Shown in pieces: positions 7,226 to 15,785 of a DNA stretch of 53,096 nucleotides. The stretch is from Acidobacteriota bacterium (GTDB taxonomy: Bacteria > Acidobacteriota > Terriglobia > Bryobacterales > Bryobacteraceae): contig JAPKZB010000057.1 in NCBI GenBank assembly GCA_026393985.1, positions 1-53,096 of the forward strand. The letters run 5' to 3'. Below the pieces are notes generated by a model. The model had not been told where the DNA came from. It did no database searches and was given only the letters and a program-made list of their open reading frames with translations. The number at the start of each line of letters is the position of its first letter. Position 1 is the first letter of the stretch. Both the position numbers and the translations under genes were made by a program.

Positions 7226-9669
7226 TGCGCGTGGAAGTACCGCTTGGTCACCTCCACGGCCATCGTGTACGCCAACGCAATGCCGACCACCAGCCCCAAC
7301 AGCGAGAGCGGCAGCGGCACAAAGCCCAGATACCCGCTCCCCGGCAAATAGGAGATCACCAGCGTCAACCCCGTCACCGCGATCGTGGAACACAGCAGCA
7401 GTCGCCCCGGCCGACTCCGGTAGAACGGCAGCCGCGTCCGCACCACCAGCGCCACGGCCAGCTCCGTCAGCAGCGACTCGACAAACCACGCCGTCCGGAA
7501 CTCCACCGCCGAGGCCTGATAGACCCACAGCAGCACCCCGAAGGTCAGATAGTCGAACAGCGAACTCACCAGGCCGAACAGGATCATGAAGTTCCGGATG
7601 TAGGCCACGTCCCAGCGGTGGGGCCGCTCGATCCATTCGCGGTCCACTTCATCGCTGGCAATCGCCATTCCCGGCACATCCGACAGGAAATTGTTGAGCA
7701 GAATCTGATTGGCCAACAGCGGCAGAAACGGCAGAAACAGGGATGCCCCCGCCATGCTGAACATGTTGCCGAAGTTCGCGCTCGTGGTTGTGAAGATGTA
7801 CTTGATCGTGTTGGCAAACGTGCGCCGCCCCTCGGCAATGCCTTCCCGCAGCACGTTCAGATCCTGCTCGAGCAGCACCAGATCCGCCGACTCCTTGGCC
7901 ACATCCACCGCCGCGTCCACCGAGATTCCCACGTCGGCCGCATGTAGCGCCGGGGCGTCGTTGATCCCGTCCCCCATGTAACCGACCACGTGCCCCATCT
8001 TCTGCAGCGCCTGAATAATCCGCTCTTTCTGGTTCGGATCCACCTCGACAAACAGCGTCGTCCGCTCGGCCCGGTGCCAGAGCGCCTCATCGGAAAGCGC
8101 CTGAATCTCGGCGCCAGTCAGCATCGCCTCCGCCGGCAGTCCCACCGCCTGCGCCAGGTGCGCCGCCACCAGATGGTTGTCTCCCGTGATGACCTTCACC
8201 GCCACTCCCAAGCCGGCTAACTCGCTCAGCACCGTCTTGACGCCAGGCTTTGGCGGATCAAGAAACAGCAGGTAGCCGGCGAAGTCCAGCTCGCTCTCCC
8301 GTGCGGTCTCCCCCGCCGCCAGCGTCCGCGTCGCCACCCCCAGCACGCGGATACCCTGCGCGCTCCAGGCGGAAAAGCGCGCCGCCGCATCGTCGGGCAC
8401 CGTTCGGCAGATCGACAGCACGCCTTCGAGCGCGCCCTTGGTCACCATCCGCCGCTCGCCGTCCCGTTCCACGACCACGCTCAGCCGCTTCCGTTGGAAG
8501 TCATAGGGAATCTCGTCCACCTTCCGGTAGCCCTCTGCCGGCGCGGCCGCCGCGACAATCGCCTCATCGAGCGGATTCGGCAACCCGGTCTGCAGCCCCG
8601 CGTTCAGCGCCGCCCAGCGCAACACCTCCGGAGACGCCTCGCCGTGGGAGTCCAATGCTCCGTCGAGCCGCACCACGCCTACCGTCAATGTGCCCGTCTT
8701 ATCCGTGCACAGCACGTCCATGCTGCCGAAGTTCTCAATCGCGTTCAGCCGCCGGACGATGACGCCGCGTTCGGCCATCCGCTGGGCGCCGCGGGATAGC
8801 GTCAGGCTCAGTATCGCCGGCAGCAGTTCCGGCGCCAGGCCCACGGCCAGGGCGATGGCAAACAGCAGCGCATCGACGGGCGGCTTGGCGCCAAACACGT
8901 TGATGGCGAATACCACCAGCACCAGCATCACCTTCGTCAGCAGTTGCCCGAACTGCCGGATCCCGAGTTCAAAGCCGGTTTCGGGCGGCCGCAGCGACAG
9001 CCGGCCGGCGATCTGTCCGTACGCCGTCTTCGTGCCCGTCGCCACCACCACGGCCCGTCCGGTCCCGCTGCGGATGCTCGTGCCCAGGAAGACCACGTTG
9101 GTGCGCTCGGCCAGCCCGCAGGCGGCGCCCACGGCCCCGGCGCGCTTCTCCGCCGGATAGGTCTCGCCAGTCAGCACGGCCTGGTTCACAAAGCAGTCCC
9201 GCGCCTCCATGATCACCGCGTCGGCGGCAATCAAACTTCCCGCCGCGAGCACCAGCACATCGCCCGGCACCACTTCGGCCGCCGGCACGGACACCGTGCG
9301 GCCGTCACGCACGACGCTGGCCTTGACCTGCACCCGCTGCCGCAGCTTCTCCATCGCCCGGTTGGCCGAGAACTCCTGCAAAAAGCTCAGCACGCCGCTG
9401 CCCACGATAATGGCGAGCACGATGCCGGCATCGAGCCACTCCCGCACAAAAATCGACACGCCCGCGGCCCCGGCCAGAATCAGCAGCAGCGGGCTCCGGA
9501 ACTGCCTTACAAAAAGCCGCAGTATCGAGAACCGCGACTCCGCCCGCAGCGTGTTTGGCCCATAGCGCCCGAGCCGCGCCGTGGCCTCCGCGGTGGTTAA
9601 TCCCGCTGCGCCACTCCCCAACTCCTCCAGGATCTGGCTGCCGCTCCGGCTCCAATAATTGTCGAGCAT
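7204..9669 (-). CDS. mgtA: Magnesium-type P-type ATPase (MgtA-like, P3B)
   Basis: About 821 residues. The order is N-terminal cation-ATPase domain (EATARLGRYGPNTL), membrane helices, actuator loop with LTGETYPAEK, phosphorylation motif DKTGTLT (Asp near residue 323), the ATP-binding domain, the hinge GDGINDAPAL, and a C-terminal helix bundle. NPLDEAI and the membrane segment NFGNMFSMAGASL followed by LLNNFLSDVP are characteristic of MgtA/MgtB, so import of Mg2+ at the cytoplasmic membrane is the best guess. The start at 9669 was preferred to 9708 because the conserved N-terminus begins there. No long Mg-sensing leader is seen in the 57 bp to the upstream gene. Confidence 0.87.
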   Translation of the reverse strand: MLDNYWSRSGSQILEELGSGAAGLTTAEATARLGRYGPNTLRAESRFSILRLFVRQFRSPLLLILAGAAGVSIFVREWLDAGIVLAIIVGSGVLSFLQEFSANRAMEKLRQRVQVKASVVRDGRTVSVPAAEVVPGDVLVLAAGSLIAADAVIMEARDCFVNQAVLTGETYPAEKRAGAVGAACGLAERTNVVFLGTSIRSGTGRAVVVATGTKTAYGQIAGRLSLRPPETGFELGIRQFGQLLTKVMLVLVVFAINVFGAKPPVDALLFAIALAVGLAPELLPAILSLTLSRGAQRMAERGVIVRRLNAIENFGSMDVLCTDKTGTLTVGVVRLDGALDSHGEASPEVLRWAALNAGLQTGLPNPLDEAIVAAAAPAEGYRKVDEIPYDFQRKRLSVVVERDGERRMVTKGALEGVLSICRTVPDDAAARFSAWSAQGIRVLGVATRTLAAGETARESELDFAGYLLFLDPPKPGVKTVLSELAGLGVAVKVITGDNHLVAAHLAQAVGLPAEAMLTGAEIQALSDEALWHRAERTTLFVEVDPNQKERIIQALQKMGHVVGYMGDGINDAPALHAADVGISVDAAVDVAKESADLVLLEQDLNVLREGIAEGRRTFANTIKYIFTTTSANFGNMFSMAGASLFLPFLPLLANQILLNNFLSDVPGMAIASDEVDREWIERPHRWDVAYIRNFMILFGLVSSLFDYLTFGVLLWVYQASAVEFRTAWFVESLLTELAVALVVRTRLPFYRSRPGRLLLCSTIAVTGLTLVISYLPGSGYLGFVPLPLSLLGLVVGIALAYTMAVEVTKRYFHAHYRPAGG

Positions 9670-9726
9670 GTCACTTCGCAGTCTCCTCCTGCGAGGCCCC
9701 AAACACAACGGGGGGTGTCCGCCCCC

Positions 9727-11481
9727 TTACCGGTCCCACGGCATGACGGCCCGGGGCGGGTTGGCATAGCGCTTCATTCCAATCACTAACCGCTCGCCCG
9801 CCCCCGCGGCCAACTCCACCCGTAGCGCCGTACCGGTCATCTCCGTCCGCTGGCCGGCCACCTCGACATAGGTCCCCTCGTGCTCGCCGAAGGCCCCCAA
9901 CTGCACTGTAACGGCGCGCGGCCGCACCGGGTTCGTGTTCACGAGCACCACGGTGGCCGATTCGGCCGTCAACTTCGTCACCAGCGCGGCCACATCTTCG
10001 GGAAGCCCGGCGCGCCGCCGGGCCGGGTCGAAGTACCGCAACCGTGCGTGCAGGATGTTCCCCGATGAACCCGGATCGTTGCCGCCCAGCATCAGGTTCA
10101 CCAGCGTCTCGGTCGCCACCGGGGCAAAGCGCTGCGCGCCGTCCGAAGGCCGCGTTTTTTGCGTCGATTCGTCGGCGCGCATACCGGCCACGCGCGCCCG
10201 CAGCCGCTCAAACTCCCGCGCCAGCGCCGTGGCCGGATAGCCCGGATTCTTTCCGCGCAAAAAGTTCAGCCACGGGTCCGCCCCCAGATGCTCGAGGTCC
10301 GCTTCGTTCATCGACCATAGATACAGGTCGCGCTGCACGTCGAAATACTGGTTGGCCGTGTAGCCGTACCAGCCGTTGGGTCCGTGCTTCTGCGGCAGTA
10401 GCGTCCGGCCGCCGTCCTCCCGCTTTGCGGCGTACAGATTCGCCAACTGCCGCCGCAGCGGTTCGCTGAAGGATTGGTCGCCGGTCAGCAGCAGCGCGAT
10501 GCCCAGCCCGGTCCGGGCGCCCCGCATGTAGTAGTTCCGCCCGCTCACCGCCGGGTCGAAGTTCCAGCCGAATGTGCCGCCCCACCATTTGCCGCCCCAC
10601 TCGCCGCCGATGGCTCCGTCGAGGCCGATGTTGGTCGGGATGTTGCCGCCGTTTTCGAGAATCCGGTCCCGCCAGGCGCCGGCGTACGCGAGCACCCAAT
10701 CCCGGTAGGGCGCCTCTCCGGTGAGCGCGTAGGCGTTGAAACCCAGCGAACACGCGCCCAGATTGAGCGGGTGATCTCCGCGAACGTTGCCCGCCGTTTT
10801 GTAGCGGTTGAGACGATCGGGCGCGCCACGGACCACCTCGCCGCCCCAGTCGTGCACCGTGGCTTCATTCAGAATCGGCCCGCGCGAACCGTTCAGGATC
10901 GACCGGATGATCTTATGCTGCTTGTCATAGTTTTCGGCCTCCGGGTCGTTGCCCATATAGAACCCGGCGAAGCGTCGCACGCGCTGCTGGTACTCCTTGG
11001 TTTCGGGCGCCGAAAGAGCGTAGTGGTGGAACGCCGCCAGGCCCTCGCCCGTGTGTTCCCAATCAAACGACGTGACGAACTCGCGGTAGAACATCCCGTC
11101 TTTGGCCTTCTGGGTGGAGGGCGCCCGCGCCTTGGTGAACTGCCGGAGGTGCCCCTCCCAGATCTTTTCGTAGAGCTCGAGCACTCGGTCCGAGCCGCCC
11201 AGGGCGTGCAGCAGCGTCCAGCCGCTGAAGGTCTCCATGACGTCGTCGGGTCCGTCGTTGCCGCCCCAGCGTTCGATGCAGCGGAAGTAGCCCCGTTCGT
11301 CGACATAGCGTTCGGCGAACGCTTCGGCGGCTTCGGAGTAGGCGCGCAGCAGGGTGCGTTCGGCCAGCGCCCAGTCGGGCGGCGCCATGGGCTTGTCGAC
11401 TTTCACCACGGGCGGCGGCGCGGCCAGCATCGCGGTGGCGAACAGAGCGGCGGCACGCAGAAACGAGAGGGAGCGGAGCAT
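9727..11481 (-). CDS. Secreted protein of unknown function, possible alpha/alpha-toroid
   Basis: 584 aa with a clear signal peptide (FLRAAALFATAMLAAPPP). The body is rich in Trp, Tyr and Gly, with helical repeats punctuated by motifs such as MFYREFVTSFDWEHTGEG, NLGACSLGFNAYALTG and WWGGTFGWNFDP, in the style of alpha/alpha-barrel glycoside hydrolases and lyases. The last 100 residues look like a beta domain (TVVLVNTNPVRPRAVTVQLG). I do not recognise a named family or assign catalytic residues. It follows two small membrane-protein genes by 12 bp and is probably cotranscribed with them. A role in degrading or sensing extracellular glycan is only a guess. Confidence 0.7.
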   Translation of the reverse strand: MLRSLSFLRAAALFATAMLAAPPPVVKVDKPMAPPDWALAERTLLRAYSEAAEAFAERYVDERGYFRCIERWGGNDGPDDVMETFSGWTLLHALGGSDRVLELYEKIWEGHLRQFTKARAPSTQKAKDGMFYREFVTSFDWEHTGEGLAAFHHYALSAPETKEYQQRVRRFAGFYMGNDPEAENYDKQHKIIRSILNGSRGPILNEATVHDWGGEVVRGAPDRLNRYKTAGNVRGDHPLNLGACSLGFNAYALTGEAPYRDWVLAYAGAWRDRILENGGNIPTNIGLDGAIGGEWGGKWWGGTFGWNFDPAVSGRNYYMRGARTGLGIALLLTGDQSFSEPLRRQLANLYAAKREDGGRTLLPQKHGPNGWYGYTANQYFDVQRDLYLWSMNEADLEHLGADPWLNFLRGKNPGYPATALAREFERLRARVAGMRADESTQKTRPSDGAQRFAPVATETLVNLMLGGNDPGSSGNILHARLRYFDPARRRAGLPEDVAALVTKLTAESATVVLVNTNPVRPRAVTVQLGAFGEHEGTYVEVAGQRTEMTGTALRVELAAGAGERLVIGMKRYANPPRAVMPWDR

Positions 11482-11493
11482 GACCTCCGTACT

Positions 11494-11898
11494 CTATGTC
11501 AATCCATCCGGGCGTCTCCACCCCGCTCGGCGTCCGCCAGCCTCGAGCGCCCACATCATCCCGATCCCCACGGCATACGCCAGCAAGTCGGCCCAGCCGA
11601 ACTGCACCCCCAGCAACCGCGCCACCACGCGGGTAAGCCCGTTGCCGCTCGCCAGCAGCCGCGCCGGAATCCCGCTGAGTTGAAAGCTCTCGATCGCTAC
11701 CATCAACACCGCCGCCCCGGCCGCCGCCGGACCGGGGCGCCACACGACCCGCAGCAGCGCATAAACCATCGCCGCGTACAAAGCGTCTCCCAGGTACTTA
11801 TCGAGCAGCACCCATCCCGTTACCACGCTGCGCGACAGCAGCCCCAGGGCAATTATCCCCAGCGCGCACTTCATCCAGAACCAGCGCGGTGCCGCCAT
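11494..11898 (-). CDS. DUF2809-like small membrane protein
   Basis: A 134-aa protein of four hydrophobic segments. The pattern LDKYLGDALYAAMVYALLR, then AIESFQLSG, and a final FGWADLLAYAVGIGMMW matches the DUF2809 family, whose function is unknown. The ATG at 11898 lies 1 nt beyond the stop of the preceding DUF7010-like gene (TAAGCCATG), so the two are translated from one message. The next gene starts 12 bp after its stop. Confidence 0.75.
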   Translation of the reverse strand: MAAPRWFWMKCALGIIALGLLSRSVVTGWVLLDKYLGDALYAAMVYALLRVVWRPGPAAAGAAVLMVAIESFQLSGIPARLLASGNGLTRVVARLLGVQFGWADLLAYAVGIGMMWALEAGGRRAGWRRPDGLT

Positions 11899-11901
11899 GG
11901 C

Positions 11902-12378
11902 TTAGTCTCCGCTGCCGTCGTCCGCCGCCGCGGCAGCCCGGAAGCGGACCAGCCTCAATAGGCCCGCCCCCTCCATCGCCCCTGCGGCCACGGCGCAAAT
12001 CCAGCCCAGCGACACCACTCCCGCCAGGGCGATACCCGCGCCCAGCACCCAATAGAGCGGCTCCCCGTACAGGCTGCGGAAGGCCGCGTACCGTGCGCCG
12101 ATGACGACGGCCCACAGAGGAGACGCCGTCTCCGGGCCCAGCCGCGAAAGAGGGTTGTTCGCCGATGGCCCCGGCGCCCGGAACAACTCGACGCAGAGCA
12201 GCAGCCTGCCGGGCACGATCAGCACGCCCCGCTTAAACAGTGCCAGCAGGGCGAAATTGGGGCCGGTTCGCTTCGAGACGTATGCCGCCACCAGCCACAC
12301 CACGGCCGAGAGGAATAGGCCCGGGGCGCCGCCCACGTGGGCGCGACCCAGTTCCCGTTGTGCTACCCGGAAATCCAT
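11902..12378 (-). CDS. DUF7010-like membrane protein
   Basis: About 158 aa. The start at 12378 gives the family-like N-terminus MDFRVAQRELGRAHVGGAPG, followed by hydrophobic segments VVWLVAAYVS, GVLIVPGRLLL, YAAFRSLYGEPLYWVLGAG and VVSLGWICAV. The longer frame to 12468 overlaps the divergent oxidoreductase and is discarded. A GGGGGCAAGAG stretch just before the ATG could serve as ribosome-binding site, unlike the leaderless starts elsewhere. Function is unknown. It heads a probable operon running through the DUF2809-like gene, the secreted protein and perhaps the P-type ATPase. Confidence 0.68.
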   Translation of the reverse strand: MDFRVAQRELGRAHVGGAPGLFLSAVVWLVAAYVSKRTGPNFALLALFKRGVLIVPGRLLLCVELFRAPGPSANNPLSRLGPETASPLWAVVIGARYAAFRSLYGEPLYWVLGAGIALAGVVSLGWICAVAAGAMEGAGLLRLVRFRAAAAADDGSGD

Positions 12379-12431
12379 TCTCTTGCCCCCAGCGCGAATC
12401 AACAGAGCATACCAATTCCGCCGCCCCGAGA

Positions 12432-12437
12432 TATAGT
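12432..12437 (+). promoter_or_regulatory. Putative -10 (TATAGT) for the first exported Gfo/Idh gene
   Basis: TATAGT is 17 nt before ATG 12455. GAAGGA (12443-12448) between them is a plausible Shine-Dalgarno, 6 nt from the start. This is a conventional leadered arrangement. No good -35 was found. Confidence 0.4.
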
Positions 12438-12454
12438 CTTTCGAAGGATTCCTC

Positions 12455-13621
12455 ATGCGCCGCCGCACTCTACTTGCCTCCGCCCTCGCGCCCCTCGCTC
12501 TCTCCGCCGCGCCCCGTCGCCGCTACCGCGCCGCCGTCATCGGCCACACCGGCCGCGGCAACTATGGTCACGGACTCGACACCGTCTGGCAGGCCTTCGA
12601 CTTCGTCGAGACCGTCGCCGTGGCCGACCCGGACGAGGCGGGCCTGGCCAAAGCCCTCGTCCGCACCGGCTCGAAACGCGGCTATCGCGACTACCGCGAG
12701 ATGCTCGCCAAAGAAAAGCCCGACCTCGTCAGCATCGGCCCGCGCCATCTCGACCAGCGCGTCCCCATGGTGGAGGCCGCCGCCGCCGCGGGCGCCCACA
12801 TCTACATGGAGAAGGCCTTCGCGTCGAACCTCGCCGAGGCCGACCGCATGGTGGACGCCATTCGCCGCGCCGGCATCAAGGTGCAGATCGCCCACCAGAT
12901 GCGCCGCTCGCCCTTCCTGCTGCGCGCCCTCCAACTCGTGCAGGAAGGCGCCATCGGGCGCATCCAGGAGGTCCGCGGCCGCGCCAAAGAGGACGCACGC
13001 GCGGGCGGGGAGGACCTCATCGTTCTCGGCGTCCACATCTGTGATGTCATGCGCTGCTTCCTCGGCGATCCGCAATGGGTTTCGGCCCACGTCACCGACC
13101 ACGGCGCCGAACTCACCCCCGCCCACCGGCGCCAGCCCACCGAGGCCGTCGGCCCCGTGGCCGGCACCGAAATCGCCGCCATGTTCGCCTTCCCCGGCGC
13201 CGTCCACGGCTACTTCGCCTCGAAGGCCGCCCCCAAAACCGATCCCCTCCGCTTCGCCACCCAGATCCTCGGCACCGAAGGCGTCATCTTCCTGCCGAAC
13301 GCCATCTATCCCGGCGGCCAGGCTTGGCTGCTGCGCTCCCCCGCCTGGCACCCCACCACGACCCGCGCCTGGGAGAAGATTGAACCCCTCACCGCCATCC
13401 CCGGCATGGCCGAACTCCGGGGCGGGGAACCGCTGCTGGCCAACGCGCTGATGGGGCTCGACCTGATCGACGCGATAGAACACGACCGTAAGCCCGCCTG
13501 CAGCGAAGTGGATGGCCGGTGGAGTCTTGAAATGGTCTCCGGTATCTACGTGGCGCAGCGTTCCGGCGCCCGCGTCCCGCTTCCGCTTGCCGACCGGCGC
13601 CACCCGCTCGATCCCTACTGA
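12455..13621 (+). CDS. Exported Gfo/Idh/MocA-family oxidoreductase (1)
   Basis: 388 aa. A short twin-Arg leader (MRRRTLLASALAPLALSAA) precedes an NAD(P)-binding Rossmann domain starting YRAAVIGHTGRGNYG, where the glycine pattern is the usual G-x-G-x-x-G variant. IYMEKAFASNLAEADRM corresponds to the EKP motif that supplies the catalytic lysine in the family; here it reads E-K-A. The C-terminal alpha/beta domain includes DLIVLGVHICDVMRCFLGDP, where His takes the usual active-site place. Exported members of this family act on sugars or inositols with tightly held cofactor, but the substrate cannot be named. The gene is divergent from the DUF7010-like gene, with 76 bp between starts. Confidence 0.88.
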   Translation: MRRRTLLASALAPLALSAAPRRRYRAAVIGHTGRGNYGHGLDTVWQAFDFVETVAVADPDEAGLAKALVRTGSKRGYRDYREMLAKEKPDLVSIGPRHLDQRVPMVEAAAAAGAHIYMEKAFASNLAEADRMVDAIRRAGIKVQIAHQMRRSPFLLRALQLVQEGAIGRIQEVRGRAKEDARAGGEDLIVLGVHICDVMRCFLGDPQWVSAHVTDHGAELTPAHRRQPTEAVGPVAGTEIAAMFAFPGAVHGYFASKAAPKTDPLRFATQILGTEGVIFLPNAIYPGGQAWLLRSPAWHPTTTRAWEKIEPLTAIPGMAELRGGEPLLANALMGLDLIDAIEHDRKPACSEVDGRWSLEMVSGIYVAQRSGARVPLPLADRRHPLDPY

Positions 13622-13655
13622 GCGGCCGCGCCTCGTTTTGGCGTATATGTATTGC

Positions 13656-14510
13656 ATGTCCACCACCCGCCGCCACGCTCTGGAAACCATGCTCGCCGCC
13701 CCGGTGCTGCTCAACGCTCAAACCGGCGCCCAACCGGGAACAAAGATCACCCACTATGTCCGCTTCCGCCGCGCCAACGCCACCAGCTACGGCATTCTCG
13801 ACGGCGCCACTGTCCGTGAGATTCGCGGCGACCTGTTCGGTGCCCACAAGGAGACCGGCAAAAAGTTTCCGCTCGATCAGGTCAAGCTGCTCTATCCTTG
13901 TGAGCCGCCCAAAATCCTCGCCGTCGGCCTGAACTACAAGAGCCACCTCGGCAACCGCACCCCGCCCTCCCGCCCCGAAATGTTCTGGAAGCCCGTCACC
14001 TGCCTGCAGAATCCGGAAGACCCGATCGTGATCCCGAAGGAGTCGAAAAACACCCACTACGAAGGCGAGATTGTCGCCGTCATCGGCAAGACGCTACGCC
14101 ACGCCTCGGTCGAACAGGCGCGCGACGGGATCTTCGGCGTCACCTGCGGCAACGACGTCAGCGAGCGCGATTGGCAGAACGGCTCCGACAAAGACCTGCA
14201 GTGGTGGCGCGCCAAGGGCGCCGACACCTTCGGGCCCTTCGGACCCTCCATCGTCCGCGGCATCGACTACAGCAAACTGCTGCTGCAGACGCGGCTCAAC
14301 GGCAAGGTGATGCAGAAACAATCCACCTCCGATCTGTTGTACGACATCCCCACCTGCGTTAGTTTCATCAGCCGCTACGCCACGCTCACCCCGGGCGATA
14401 TCGTCTTCACCGGTACCCCTGGCTCGACTACGCGGATGAGCCCCGGCGACATTGTCGAAGTAGAGATCGAAGGCATCGGCATCCTCCGCAACAAGGTCGC
14501 CGCCGAGTAG
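13656..14510 (+). CDS. Fumarylacetoacetate hydrolase-family protein with export-type leader
   Basis: About 284 aa starting at ATG 13656 (STTRRHALETMLAAPVLLNAQ); the open frame extends upstream without homology. The C-terminal FAH domain begins near ILAVGLNYKSHLGN. The metal-binding acidic residues sit in HYEGEIVAVIGKTL (E-x-E) and the later GNDVSERDWQ, and TPGDIVFTGTPGSTTRMSPGD is the family's C-terminal signature. The family cleaves C-C bonds of, or isomerises, beta-diketo acids and acylpyruvates. Such proteins are normally cytoplasmic, so the R-R-containing hydrophobic leader is unusual. A TATATG hexamer ends 6 nt before the ATG. Confidence 0.85.
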   Translation: MSTTRRHALETMLAAPVLLNAQTGAQPGTKITHYVRFRRANATSYGILDGATVREIRGDLFGAHKETGKKFPLDQVKLLYPCEPPKILAVGLNYKSHLGNRTPPSRPEMFWKPVTCLQNPEDPIVIPKESKNTHYEGEIVAVIGKTLRHASVEQARDGIFGVTCGNDVSERDWQNGSDKDLQWWRAKGADTFGPFGPSIVRGIDYSKLLLQTRLNGKVMQKQSTSDLLYDIPTCVSFISRYATLTPGDIVFTGTPGSTTRMSPGDIVEVEIEGIGILRNKVAAE

Positions 14511-14518
14511 CGGCGATC

Positions 14519-15766
14519 TTAACCCGTGTGCCGGTATCGACGCCAATACCACAGCGCCGCAAACGCAACCATCCCTCCCAGCAGCCCACGCAGCGCCAGC
14601 GCGCTATCCCTCGTCGTCCACTCCCAGCGGAACTGCGAGAGCACCTGCCACCGGTCCGCCGTCCAATGCCACGCCGTATGCGCGACAAAGGCCGAGATCA
14701 ACACGGTGCCCAGGCGCGGCGTTACCGCCCGCCGGAACAGCAGTACCAGCAGGGGCACCATCCCCGCCAGCGCGGCCAACTGCCCGGCTTCAACGCCAAC
14801 GTTGAACGCCAGCAGCGCGGCCATCAGATGGCCCCCCGCAAACTGTAGCGACTCGCGCAGCGCGAACGAAAAGCCAAAGCCATGCACCAGCCCGAAGCCG
14901 AACGCCATTGCCGGGCCGTGCGTCGCGCCAGCTCCGGTGATGTTGGCCAGGGCGAGAAAAAGAATCGAGACGGCGATCAGCAGCTCCACCGCCGGGGCAA
15001 ACCACAAACCCGAAGGCGTCATCTCGAGCGCCGCCGCGGCCAGCGTCAGCGAATGCGCGAGGGTGAAGGCGGTGACCACTTTGACGAGCGGCATCGCCTT
15101 GCGGATCGGCAGCAGCAGGCACAGCAGAAACAGCAGATGGTCGGCACCCGCCAGTATGTGCGCGAAGCCCATTTTGACGAAGGAAACCGAGGCTTCCATC
15201 CACGTGGGTTCAAGCGGGAAACGCACCACATCGCCGGGCACGACGAACGTCCGGCCACCAAAGCGGACCGTGGTGGTTACCTCCGTGGCCAGGCCGGCGT
15301 AGGCGGGCTCGATCGCCAAGGGTCCGGCCGCCGACGGAAGATCGAACTCGAGTGCCACGTCGAAAAACAGTTGGCCCGCGATAAGGCGGTCTCCCGTCAG
15401 CGACTCGGCCCGCCGTCGCCACGCCTCTTCAAACGAGACGAAGGAGGCATCGGCCGGCAGCGCCAGCCGCGCGCCGGCCAGGCGCGGCGGCCCCAGCGAT
15501 TGGCCGGCGGCGTAGAGGCGCAGCGGATCGGCGGCCCAGAGTTTGGCCAGTCCGTCGAGGCGCGGCGCGAGAGCGGCCGCATCGAGGAACCCTTCGGCCG
15601 TGCGCGGAAAATCGACGTCGCGCACCGCTTCAAGCGGCAGACGCACCACGGCGCGCATCGTTTGGCCGTTGGTGGCCAGATGTACCTGCACGTGGGCGAT
15701 AACGGGAGCCTCGTGTGCCGCCAGCGGCAGGCAGGCGAGAAGCAGAAGGGTCCAAGCGCGAATCAA
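14519..15766 (-). CDS. HupE/UreJ-like membrane protein
   Basis: About 415 aa. A signal peptide (LLLLACLPLAAHEAP) leads to an extracytoplasmic domain of some 200 residues, then six or more membrane helices with FAHILAGADHLLFLLCLLLP, the HupE/UreJ-2 signature, and FGFGLVHGFGFSFALRE. HupE/UreJ proteins are implicated in nickel or other metal supply, but no hydrogenase or urease is nearby. I chose TTG 15766 because the leader begins there and TATCAT ends 7 nt upstream; the ATG at 15811 would place the start inside the divergent gene. It converges on the FAH gene, 8 bp apart. Confidence 0.8.
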   Translation of the reverse strand: MIRAWTLLLLACLPLAAHEAPVIAHVQVHLATNGQTMRAVVRLPLEAVRDVDFPRTAEGFLDAAALAPRLDGLAKLWAADPLRLYAAGQSLGPPRLAGARLALPADASFVSFEEAWRRRAESLTGDRLIAGQLFFDVALEFDLPSAAGPLAIEPAYAGLATEVTTTVRFGGRTFVVPGDVVRFPLEPTWMEASVSFVKMGFAHILAGADHLLFLLCLLLPIRKAMPLVKVVTAFTLAHSLTLAAAALEMTPSGLWFAPAVELLIAVSILFLALANITGAGATHGPAMAFGFGLVHGFGFSFALRESLQFAGGHLMAALLAFNVGVEAGQLAALAGMVPLLVLLFRRAVTPRLGTVLISAFVAHTAWHWTADRWQVLSQFRWEWTTRDSALALRGLLGGMVAFAALWYWRRYRHTG

Positions 15767-15772
15767 TTCAGG

Positions 15773-15779
15773 TATGATA
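15773..15779. promoter_or_regulatory. Overlapping bidirectional -10 elements (TATGATA)
   Basis: Plus-strand TATGAT (15773-15778) ends 7 nt before ATG 15786. Minus-strand TATCAT (15779-15774) ends 7 nt before TTG 15766. Both fit the -10 consensus well, and the spacing puts both predicted transcript starts on or next to the start codon. Neither gene has a Shine-Dalgarno. No TTGACA-like -35 is seen. Confidence 0.6.
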
Positions 15780-15785
15780 GCGCCG

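Noticed and set aside
7204-9669. Mg2+-sensing leader or riboswitch for the P-type ATPase
   Set aside because: Only 57 bp separate it from the upstream gene, with no recognisable structured leader.
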